DNA of 33,754 nt, from contig JBKPCD010000186.1 of the NCBI GenBank assembly GCA_046727175.1, positions 1 to 33,754 of the forward strand, written 5' to 3'. Both the position numbers and the translations under genes were made by a program. The notes under the pieces are model-generated. The model was not told the DNA's origin and did not search any database. It saw only the letters and a list, made by a program, of their open reading frames with translations. Shown here piece by piece: positions 15,025 through 22,148 of the stretch (within the stretch, counting starts at the first letter, position 1; each line of letters opens with the position of its first letter). The stretch comes from JBKPCD01 sp046727175 (GTDB taxonomy: Bacteria > Acidobacteriota > Vicinamibacteria > Vicinamibacterales > 2-12-FULL-66-21).

Positions 15025-15127
15025 CTGTAGGGCGGGGGTGAAGACCCCGCCCTACAGATTCCAAGTCGATCTCCTTTGTAGGGCCGGGGCTTTAGCCCCG
15101 CCCGGGGGCGCGGGCTGAAGCCCGCGC
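15025..15127. repeat. Cluster of three REP-like GC hairpins between dehydratase and activase genes
   Basis: Three hairpins follow each other. CTGTAGGGCGGGG (15025-15037) pairs with 15045-15057 (13 bp, 7-nt loop). GGGCCGGGGCT (15081-15091) pairs with AGCCCCGCCC (15094-15103) with one bulge. GCGCGGGCT (15108-15116) pairs perfectly with AGCCCGCGC (15119-15127). The first two share the TGTAGGGC...GGGG core. None is followed by a T-run, so they are REP-type repeats rather than intrinsic terminators. They could still protect or attenuate the mRNA between the two genes. Confidence 0.75.
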
Positions 15128-15149
15128 TCTATATCGAACGGACGCGCGC

Positions 15150-18100
15150 ATGATGTCAACCCAGTTTCTCGTTGGCATCGACGTGGGCTCGACGACGGTC
15201 AAGGCCGTCGTCGTTGACGCTGCAACGGACCAGATACTCTGGTCCGACTACCAGCGGCACGAAACCAAGCAGCCCGAAAAAACGCTCGAATTTCTCGGCC
15301 GCCTCGAAGCGGAGCTGCAGATCGCGTCCAGCAACTGCCGGATGTTCATCACCGGATCGGGCGGCAGCAACGTCGCGCCGCTCATCGGAGCGAAGTTCGT
15401 CCAGGAAGTGACCGCGGTTTCGCTGGCCGTCGAGAAGCTGCACCCGGAAGTGCATTCGGTGATCGAGCTCGGCGGGCAGGACGCAAAGATCATCGTCTTC
15501 AAACCGGATCCTGAAACGGGCCGGAAGAAGAAGATCCCCTCGATGAACGACAAGTGCGCCGGGGGGACGGGCGCCGTCATCGATAAGATCAACGCGAAGC
15601 TGAAAATCCCGGCGGCGGAGCTGTGCAATCAGGGTTACCTCGGGATCAAGCTGCACAAGGTCGCGGGCAAGTGTGGCGTGTTCGCCGAAACGGACATCAA
15701 CGGCTTGCAGAAGGAAGGGACACCTCCCGACGAGTTGATGGCGTCACTCTTCGACGCGATTGTCCTGCAGAACCTCACGGTCCTCACACGCGGGCACACG
15801 CTGAGGCCGCATGTGTTGCTGCTCGGCGGACCGAACACGTTCATCCGCGGAATGCGCGAAGCGTGGCAGCACAACATCCCCAAAATGTGGGCCGAGCGCG
15901 GCGTCGCAATCCCCGACGGCGGATCCCCGGAGACCTTGATCAAGACGCCGGAGAACGCGCAGTACTTTGCCGCTCTCGGCGCCATCGAGTTCGGCAAGGA
16001 CGAAGACGATTCCGTCGGCCGCTATCTCGGCAGCACGGCGCTCGAGCGGTACATCAACGTCGGACGCCTCGAGGAGAAGGCCGCCGCGGGCGGGCGAGGC
16101 CTCAGCACCTGCGACGAGGAACTGGCGGAATTCAAGCGCGCCTACACGCCGAAGCGATTCACGCCGGCGATGTTCACTGCGGGTGAAGCCGTGCAGGCGT
16201 TCGTCGGGATCGATGGCGGCTCGACGTCTACCAAGGGCGTACTCCTGTCGACGGACGGAGACGTTCTCTCCAAGGCCTACCAGCTCTCGAAGGGCAATCC
16301 GATCCAGGACACGATCGACATCTTCGAAGAGCTGCGTGGGCAGGTCGAGTCACAAGGTGCGGCACTCGACGTGCTCGGCGTCGGTACGACCGGTTACGCG
16401 AAGGACGTGCTGAAGGACGTCCTTGCCGCCGATGCCGCGCTGGTCGAAACGGTCGCGCACACGGAATCGGCCGTCAAGTATTACCGAGACCCGCACGTCA
16501 TCGTCGACGTCGGCGGTCAGGACATCAAGCTGATCGTCCTGAACGAGGGTCGCGTCAAGGATTTCAAGCTGAACACGCAGTGCTCCGCGGGAAACGGCTA
16601 CTTTCTGCAGTCGACGGCGGAAATGTTTGGTGTGCCGATCAAGGAATTCGCCGATCGTGCATTCGCGGCCCAGGCGATGCCGGTGTTCGGCTACGGCTGC
16701 GCGGTCTTCATGCAGTCGGACATCGTGAACTTCCAGCGTCAGGGCTGGGCGCCGGAGGAGATCCTCGCCGGCCTCGCCGCCGTGCTGCCGAAGAACATCT
16801 TTCTGTACGTCGCGAGCATTCCGAACCTCGCGAAGCTCGGCACGCGATTCGTGCTCCAGGGCGGCACGCAGCACAATCTCGCAGCGGTCAAGGCCGAAGT
16901 TGACTTCATCCGATCGAACTTCCGCGGAGCCGACGTCGAGCCGGAGATCATCGTTCACGAGCACTGTGGCGAGTCCGGCGCCATCGGGGCGGCCGTCGAG
17001 GCACGACGGCTGTGGAGCAACGGCCACCGCACGCGGTTCATCGGCCTCGAGGCGGTCCGGCGCATTACGTATCGAACGACGCGCAACGAATCGACGCGGT
17101 GCAACTTCTGCAAGAACAACTGTCTGCGGACGTTCATCGACATCAAGATGGGAGGCGTCGCAGCCGCTCAGACGAGTCCGGCTGAAGCCGGACACCATAA
17201 TGTAGCGTCCCACAATGTAGCGTCTGGCTCCAGCCAGACCGAGATCAAGCCGGTCAAATTCATCTCGAAGGTTCCCAAAGCCGCCGACGAGCAGCGGCTG
17301 ATCATCGCGACGTGCGAGAAGGGCACCGTCGAGGACGTCAACGAAATGCGCGGCATCAAAGCGGGCCTCGACGCTGTCAAGAAGACCAATCCGAACTTCG
17401 TCGAGATTGCGGCGAAGGAAGTGTGGCAGCCGCGGAATGCCGAGCGCGTCGCCGATCCGATTCCGACGCGAGCCTGGACCCAGACCCAACGCCGGCGGAT
17501 CGAGCTGATGCAGCGCCGCGAGTCATTGCGCATCGGCATGCCGCGCGTCCTGAACATGTACGTCTACGCGCCGTTCTTCAGCGGGTACTTCGAATCGCTC
17601 GGCGTTCGCCCTGGCAATCTGGTCTATTCGGATTTCACGAGTGGCGAGCTCTATCGTGAAGGCTCGAGCCGCGGCGCGATCGATCCCTGCTTCCCCGCGA
17701 AGATCGGGATTGCGCACGTCCACAATCTGCTGTTCGCGAAGCACACGAAGAAGAAGCTCGATCTGATCTTCTTCCCGATGGTGGACAAGCTGCACACGCC
17801 TCTCGTTCATCTGCAGGGGTCGAACGCGTGCCCCACGGTGACGGTCACGCCAAACACCGTGAAGGCCGCGTTCACGAAGGAAGCGAACGTGTTCGCCGAG
17901 CAGGGGGTCACGTATCTCGATCCGCTGATCGACTTCTCGGACCGCAAACTGCTCGCCCAGCAGCTCCTGCAGGCGCTCGAGCCGCACCTCGGGCTCTCGG
18001 CCGAGGAGAACGCACGCGCAATCGACGTGGGCTACCGCGAGCTCGCCGCGTACGAGTCGAACATTCGTCAGCGTGCGCGAGTCGTTCTCGATCAACTCGA

Positions 18101-18764
18101 GCGCGAGAACCGCATCGGGATCGTGCTGCTCGCCCGGCCGTACCATCACGATCCAGGGTTGAATCACGAAATCCTCGAGGAGTTCCAGAAGCTCGGGTAT
18201 CCGGTGTTCTCGCAGAGCACGCTGCCGCTCGATGGCGACCTGTTGGAGCGACTCTTCGGAGAGGAGGTCCGGGCAGGGGCTATTCGAAGCCCGCTCGAGA
18301 TCCAGGACGTGTGGAAGAACAGCTATTCAGCGAGCACGAACCACAAGGTCTGGGCGGCGAAGTTCACCGCCCGTCATCCCAATCTCGTCGCGCTGGAGCT
18401 CTCGAGCTTCAAGTGCGGGCACGATGCGCCGATTTATACGACCATCGAGTCGATCATCGAGAGATCGGGCACGCCGTACTTCTCGTTCAAGGACATCGAC
18501 GAGAACAAGCCGACCGGCTCGATCAGGATTCGCGTGGAGACGATCCACTACTTCCTGAAGCGCTACGCCGAGCACATGAACAAGCCTTCGAGCGAAGACA
18601 TCGAGCGCCAGATCGCCGAGTACGAACGGCGGCTTCGCGAGCAGCTGTTGCGCGATCAGGAGCTCGCCGAGTTGGCAGTGCGTCAGCGTGACGAGCTCGC
18701 GGCCGCGAAGCTTCTGCCGATCGTGAGCCAGTCAGGGGCCTCGGGATCGGCACTGCACGCCTGA
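15150..18764 (+). CDS. Double-ASKHA acyl-CoA dehydratase activase (BcrAD/BadFG type) with DUF2229-like C-terminal region
   Basis: The product is 1204 residues (ATG 15150 or 15153). Two ASKHA ATPase domains lie in tandem: GIDVGSTTVKAV (9-20) with ELGGQDAKI (106-114), and GIDGGSTSTKGV (353-364) with DVGGQDIKL (453-461). Each keeps the two Cys that bridge a [4Fe-4S] cluster in dimeric activases: Cys136 (NDKCAGGTG) and Cys175 (GKCGVF); Cys478 (NTQCSAGNG) and Cys517 (GYGCAVF). A Cys-rich hinge follows, CNFCKNNC (651-658) and TCEKG (Cys722), then a DUF2229/HGD-D-like region with DPCFPAKIG, GSNACPTVTVTPN and LLARPYHHDPGLNHE. The family couples ATP hydrolysis to injection of a low-potential electron into a partner Fe-S protein, here probably the 602-aa neighbour. 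Residues about 668-700 are encoded by REP hairpins. A radical SAM gene follows 55 bp downstream. Confidence 0.9.
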   Translation: MMSTQFLVGIDVGSTTVKAVVVDAATDQILWSDYQRHETKQPEKTLEFLGRLEAELQIASSNCRMFITGSGGSNVAPLIGAKFVQEVTAVSLAVEKLHPEVHSVIELGGQDAKIIVFKPDPETGRKKKIPSMNDKCAGGTGAVIDKINAKLKIPAAELCNQGYLGIKLHKVAGKCGVFAETDINGLQKEGTPPDELMASLFDAIVLQNLTVLTRGHTLRPHVLLLGGPNTFIRGMREAWQHNIPKMWAERGVAIPDGGSPETLIKTPENAQYFAALGAIEFGKDEDDSVGRYLGSTALERYINVGRLEEKAAAGGRGLSTCDEELAEFKRAYTPKRFTPAMFTAGEAVQAFVGIDGGSTSTKGVLLSTDGDVLSKAYQLSKGNPIQDTIDIFEELRGQVESQGAALDVLGVGTTGYAKDVLKDVLAADAALVETVAHTESAVKYYRDPHVIVDVGGQDIKLIVLNEGRVKDFKLNTQCSAGNGYFLQSTAEMFGVPIKEFADRAFAAQAMPVFGYGCAVFMQSDIVNFQRQGWAPEEILAGLAAVLPKNIFLYVASIPNLAKLGTRFVLQGGTQHNLAAVKAEVDFIRSNFRGADVEPEIIVHEHCGESGAIGAAVEARRLWSNGHRTRFIGLEAVRRITYRTTRNESTRCNFCKNNCLRTFIDIKMGGVAAAQTSPAEAGHHNVASHNVASGSSQTEIKPVKFISKVPKAADEQRLIIATCEKGTVEDVNEMRGIKAGLDAVKKTNPNFVEIAAKEVWQPRNAERVADPIPTRAWTQTQRRRIELMQRRESLRIGMPRVLNMYVYAPFFSGYFESLGVRPGNLVYSDFTSGELYREGSSRGAIDPCFPAKIGIAHVHNLLFAKHTKKKLDLIFFPMVDKLHTPLVHLQGSNACPTVTVTPNTVKAAFTKEANVFAEQGVTYLDPLIDFSDRKLLAQQLLQALEPHLGLSAEENARAIDVGYRELAAYESNIRQRARVVLDQLERENRIGIVLLARPYHHDPGLNHEILEEFQKLGYPVFSQSTLPLDGDLLERLFGEEVRAGAIRSPLEIQDVWKNSYSASTNHKVWAAKFTARHPNLVALELSSFKCGHDAPIYTTIESIIERSGTPYFSFKDIDENKPTGSIRIRVETIHYFLKRYAEHMNKPSSEDIERQIAEYERRLREQLLRDQELAELAVRQRDELAAAKLLPIVSQSGASGSALHA
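17176..17239. repeat. REP-like hairpin pair translated inside the activase gene
   Basis: GTCCGGCT (17176-17183) pairs with AGCCGGAC (17186-17193), and GTCTGGCT (17222-17229) pairs with AGCCAGAC (17232-17239). Between them AATGTAGCGTC is repeated at 17199-17209 and 17214-17224. The stretch is in frame and encodes SPAEAGHHNVASHNVASGSS, between the CxxCxxxC and CEKG motifs. It has the layout of an intergenic REP doublet rather than protein-coding sequence, so it appears to be a repeat inserted into a surface loop. Confidence 0.7.
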
Positions 18765-18819
18765 CGCGCCGGACCGGAACGTCATACTGCATCGATCCGT
18801 TGACCCGATCGAGGACGCA

Positions 18820-20127
18820 ATGCCCATTCAGTCACCGGTCTCCCATGCGAACCCGCACGGAACCGATGCGCCAATGCCTTCGTTTCCGCTCGCCGTGCGA
18901 CTCCAGAAGGATCCCGATCGCCGGCGTCCGGCGGCCGCGCTGATCCGGCCTGGCAAGACCAACGGTGCGCTTCCCGAACCGAGGTTCCCACGTCGGCCTG
19001 AGCTTCTGACGAACGAGGCCCTGCCGACTGACATCGAGCGCCATTGGACGCCACGACAGATCTACCACGCGATGCGAGGGTGGGCGTTTCCGTACGTGAA
19101 GTCGCGGCTGCTCCCGGGCGACTTCCATCCGATCGTCGCGTATCTCTTCACCGAGTACAAGTGCAATCTCGATTGTCACTACTGCTACTCGTTCGACAAC
19201 CGCGTGAAGGGCATGACCGAGGAGGTCGCAAAGGCGTCAATCGATTGGCTCCACTCCACGACGTGTCGCGTGCTGGCGCTCATGGGCGGCGAGGTGCTGC
19301 TGCGTCCCAAATTCGTTCACAAGGTCGTCGACTACGCTGCGAGTAAAGGCTTCTGGATCTACATCCCGACCAACGCCCGGCTGCTGCGCCCCGACGTGAT
19401 TGACCGGCTCGCCGACGCCGGCGTGGCGACGTTCAACGTGGCCGTCGATGCCGTCGACGAAAAGCCGGGCCTGCCGAAGGCCCTGAATCCGATCCGCTCG
19501 TACTTCGAATACCTCGTCAACCGGCAGTACCGGTACGGCTACACGATCTTCTTCAACATCAACATCTGCCGGAACAATCTCGACGACGTGCGCGAGCTGA
19601 CAGAGATTGCGCATGCGAACCGCATCTCGACGGATTACCACATCAACGAGATGCCCCTGCTCGAGCAGTCGCATTTCAAGCATTACGATCAGACCAACCC
19701 GACCTACATTCGACCAGAGGACCACGACCGCGTCGACCAGGTGCTCGACTGGCTGATCGAGAAGCAGCGATCCGGTTATATGATGACGAACTCGATCGAG
19801 CGGATCGCGCAGATGAAACAGTTCATGCGCGGAGAGCTGGAGCCCTGGAACTGCCGTGCGGGTCAGAACACGCTGATTATCCGCGTCGATGGAACGCTGG
19901 CGCCCTGTTTTCCGATGTACTCCGCGACCTACGACTGGGGTGCGATCGGGTCACCGAAGTTCGACACGTCGCAGCTCCGCGACATGAAGGTCACCTGCGA
20001 GCGGCACTGCTTCTCGACTCTCAACCATATCGTCGGCTACTGCTACAACGATCGCCGCGTGATTCGCTGGATGTTCGAGCAGGCGCGGCACGGATTCCAG
20101 GGGATACACGGAAACTTCGGGGGCTGA
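18820..20127 (+). CDS. Radical SAM protein with Cys-rich SPASM-like C-terminus
   Basis: The product is 435 residues from ATG 18820. The radical SAM cluster motif is CNLDCHYC (Cys115, Cys119, Cys122), followed by the SAM-binding MGGEVLLRP (155-163) and TIM-barrel strands such as GFWIYIPTNARLL and VATFNVAVDA. The C-terminal region has NCRAGQNTLIIRVDGTLAPCFPMY (Cys345, Cys363) and CERHC...GYC (Cys393, Cys397, Cys408). This pattern resembles a SPASM or twitch domain binding one or two auxiliary [4Fe-4S] clusters, common in peptide-modifying and dehydrogenating radical SAM enzymes. The first 70 residues are Pro/Arg-rich and probably disordered. It follows the activase by 55 bp on the same strand and is probably co-transcribed. 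The reductive partner may be supplied by that system. No precursor peptide gene was found nearby. Confidence 0.88.
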   Translation: MPIQSPVSHANPHGTDAPMPSFPLAVRLQKDPDRRRPAAALIRPGKTNGALPEPRFPRRPELLTNEALPTDIERHWTPRQIYHAMRGWAFPYVKSRLLPGDFHPIVAYLFTEYKCNLDCHYCYSFDNRVKGMTEEVAKASIDWLHSTTCRVLALMGGEVLLRPKFVHKVVDYAASKGFWIYIPTNARLLRPDVIDRLADAGVATFNVAVDAVDEKPGLPKALNPIRSYFEYLVNRQYRYGYTIFFNINICRNNLDDVRELTEIAHANRISTDYHINEMPLLEQSHFKHYDQTNPTYIRPEDHDRVDQVLDWLIEKQRSGYMMTNSIERIAQMKQFMRGELEPWNCRAGQNTLIIRVDGTLAPCFPMYSATYDWGAIGSPKFDTSQLRDMKVTCERHCFSTLNHIVGYCYNDRRVIRWMFEQARHGFQGIHGNFGG

Positions 20128-20151
20128 CCCTCAACCCCGGACAACATCGGA

Positions 20152-20562
20152 TTAGCATGCGGGCGGGGGCGAGCCGTGCCGGCGATCGGCCTCTGGAGAA
20201 TTGTCAACCAGCAACGCTACCGTTGTGACGATCTGTCCTACGGTTGTCGGTCGTTCAAGCACCTTGAATCCGAAGCGCCTGACCTCGTCGCTGCAAACCG
20301 TCCCAATCGCCGTCACAACGAGAACGCGTTCAGGTGGAATCACCAATCGAACGTCGTCCAGCGTTCCTCGCGGGTCGGGCAGGTGTTGCAGGTCGATGAC
20401 GAGGAGGCGCGGCGTCGTGCCTGGCAGCCGATACCGTTGCGGCATCGGCCAGCTGTCGATGGCGACGACGTCGTAGCCCTCTTCGATCAGCTGGGCGCGA
20501 AGCAGGGCGCGCTCGAGCCATTCGGCGCCGAGCAGCATCACATCAGGCGCCTTCACACTCAT
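20152..20562 (-). CDS. Receiver-like small protein (degenerate response-regulator fold)
   Basis: The product is 136 residues from ATG 20562; an in-frame start at 20607 is possible. The sequence follows a beta/alpha receiver pattern: DVMLLGAEWLERALLRAQLIEEGYDVVAIDSW, then PRLLVIDLQHLPDP (Asp at the phosphorylation position in VIDL), VLVVTAIGTV (Thr/switch position), and FKVLERPTTVGQIVTTVALLV, where ERP sits in place of the usual K-P. The first acidic pair is replaced by LLGAEW and the conserved Lys by Arg, so phosphorylation is doubtful. There is no DNA-binding domain. It converges on the radical SAM gene, and its stop is 25 bp beyond that gene's stop. Confidence 0.6.
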   Translation of the reverse strand: MSVKAPDVMLLGAEWLERALLRAQLIEEGYDVVAIDSWPMPQRYRLPGTTPRLLVIDLQHLPDPRGTLDDVRLVIPPERVLVVTAIGTVCSDEVRRFGFKVLERPTTVGQIVTTVALLVDNSPEADRRHGSPPPAC

Positions 20563-20665
20563 TTTGATCAGAACCCTTGACCGCCGGTCGGTCACGTGCG
20601 CGTGCAAGACGTAAGCCCAAATCCGGCGCGCCGGGCCGAATTCAGGAGCGCCGACACGAACGCGA

Positions 20666-20974
20666 TCACCTCTCGGCGAAGATCTTGGGGAACTCAGCCC
20701 GGATGAACTGTTTGACGCCGTCGCGTCCGGTCAGGCGAAGCGTCAGCGGCCCGTTCTCGCGACGCGATTCGAGACTGAAGTCAAAGAACGGGCAGCATCG
20801 TCGTTCGAACTCGCTCCATCGGGCAAGATCCGTGATGGACATGTGTGTCGCGTCGAGCTCGAACGCATAGCCCTCTGCGATTTCTCGCGTTGCGACGACC
20901 GCGCGTGTCATGCGCGCCGCGAGTTGCTCGTGTTCTGCGCGCTCGGATGGTGAGAGCGCCTTCAGGTTGCACAT
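20666..20974 (-). CDS. Conserved small protein (MCNLKALS family) with Cys-Cys motif, function unknown
   Basis: The product is 102 residues from ATG 20974. The opening MCNLKALSPSERAEHEQLAAR and the segment WSEFERRCCPFFDFSLE, ending in TGRDGVKQFIRAEF, match a family I recall as a small uncharacterised protein beginning MCNLKALT. The adjacent Cys pair and early Cys2 could bind a metal. No clear ribosome-binding site precedes ATG 20974, and the frame is continuous with the upstream PIN-domain gene (start 21253), so in this genome it may be translated only as a 195-aa fusion. That fusion appears to result from a frameshift in the upstream gene, so I annotate the two parts separately. Confidence 0.6.
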   Translation of the reverse strand: MCNLKALSPSERAEHEQLAARMTRAVVATREIAEGYAFELDATHMSITDLARWSEFERRCCPFFDFSLESRRENGPLTLRLTGRDGVKQFIRAEFPKIFAER

Positions 20975-21253
20975 GAACGGGGAGTCAGGATCTCCATTCG
21001 CGGGTTGAGCCGCAGCGACAAGCGGAACCACGGAGCCACACCACCGCCGGGCCCTCGCCCCGCAGCAGCCTACGAATCGCGAGTCCTCATCCTTAGTGAC
21101 GATGACCGCACCTGTGCTCGCGGCATAGTTGCGGATTGCATCGTCCTGGGCCGCCGCGAGACCGCAGTCGGTGACGTGTTGGGCCGAGTGGCCCAGTGCT
21201 TCGATTCGGCGGGCGAGCTCGGGTGGCAGCTGGGCGTCGACCAGAAAGCGCAA
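20975..21253 (-). pseudogene. DUF5615 PIN-like toxin, frameshifted
   Basis: TTG 21253 directly follows the TGA of the DUF433 gene. MRFLVDAQLPPELARRIEAL, then GHSAQHVTDCGLAAAQDDAI and IVTKDEDSRF match the DUF5615 (Mut7-C/PIN-like) toxin family, with Asp6 and the T-K-D-E-D acidic motif in place. Just after FVG the frame turns into Cys/Arg-rich noise, while the +1 frame reads GEGPAVVWLRG, the family's expected V-V-W-L-R strand. A single-base change near 21055-21065 therefore breaks the gene and makes it read through into the MCNLKALS gene. The last third of the domain is missing in either frame. The toxin is probably inactive, unless the shift is a sequencing error. Confidence 0.7.
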
Positions 21254-21478
21254 TCATGCGCTCCGCAGGACGGGGTGATCGTTCTGGCGAGCAGCAAATT
21301 CCAGGACCGCCGTGATGTCCTCGGCCTCAAGGTATGGATAGTCGGCCAGAATCTCTTCCCGCGTAGCGCCCGCGGCGAGCAGATCGAGCACGTCCTTCAC
21401 GCGGATGCGAAGACCGCGAATGCAAGGCCGGCCACCGCACACGTCTGGACTGATCGTGATTCGGTCGATGGCGCTCAT
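21254..21478 (-). CDS. DUF433 antitoxin-like protein
   Basis: The product is 74 residues from ATG 21478. It contains ITISPDVCGGRPCIRGLRIRV (the DUF433 hallmark I-x-x-x-P-x-x-x-x-G-x-P-x-I-x-G-x-R), VLDLLAAGATREEILADYPY and LEAEDITAVLEFAARQ. DUF433 proteins are small winged-helix-like antitoxins encoded just before DUF5615 PIN-like toxins, which is the arrangement here with no gap between the genes. The antitoxin is intact while its toxin is frameshifted, as expected for a decaying addiction module. It is transcribed divergently from the gene at 21555. Confidence 0.85.
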   Translation of the reverse strand: MSAIDRITISPDVCGGRPCIRGLRIRVKDVLDLLAAGATREEILADYPYLEAEDITAVLEFAARQNDHPVLRSA

Positions 21479-21554
21479 GTCATCTCCCGGGGCCTAACGG
21501 CCGCTGATCCGATGCGCATGAACCCATTTTACAGAAATCGAACAGGAGTACACG

Positions 21555-22148
21555 ATGTTGGATTTCGATCCTCGGGATTTCGACGATACGCGCGACCGAG
21601 GCCAGATAAGAAGCCGCGACGAACGCGATGAGATCGAGGCTCCTCGAGGCCGCCGTGGGGCGTCGGGCACGCCCGATCGCGATGACGACTGGAGGCAACC
21701 GGACGTCCGACCGCGGGATGGGGATGATGACGACGCCAGGACGCTCGGGCGCGGCCCGGGGAACGACCGGCAAGGCTCACAGTCGGATGACCACGCGTGG
21801 GACCGCCGAGACGATGCACGCTGGCCGGAGCGCGACGATCCTGACCGCGATAGGCACCCTCAAGAGGCGTTCAGACGGCATGTTCACCTGCCGCGTGGCC
21901 CGGAGCGGCAAATCGTCCGCGATCGTGGCCGCGAGTACGCGCTGCGCGGGTCAGAATCGCGGTCGCTCGCGACAGTGGGTGCGTTCCGAGTCGTCTCGAG
22001 TCGTGACCTCCGAGACCACAATGATCGACCGGCTGCCGCCATGTTCGCGTCCATTCCGTGTAAGGCGTCTCCGGTTGCCGCAACGAATCTGGCGACGAAC
22101 ATGCGACACCAGCTTCACAGACGCGGACTCATAATGGCATCCAGATGA
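21555..22148 (+). pseudogene. Asp/Arg-rich mobile-element-associated protein, C-terminally truncated
   Basis: ATG 21555 has AGGAG at good spacing. The frame gives 197 residues: a highly charged N-terminal half (MLDFDPRDFDDTRDRG, many DRDD/RPRD repeats), then HLPRGPERQIVRDRGREYAL and the conserved block SLATVGAFRVVSSRDLRDHN. From memory, this is the start of an uncharacterised family of roughly 450 residues found on plasmids and integrative elements, in which the block continues into a winged-helix-like domain beginning LRHLREQGL. Here, directly after DRPA, the sequence changes to an unrelated Ala/Asn-rich tail of about 36 residues that ends overlapping the Nramp start (ATGA, 22145-22148). I read this as a truncated gene joined to other DNA by recombination. 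Confidence 0.6.

Noticed and set aside
15025..15057. Hairpin as an intrinsic terminator after the 602-aa gene
   Set aside because: There is a strong stem but no following T-run, and two similar hairpins follow; a REP-type repeat fits better.
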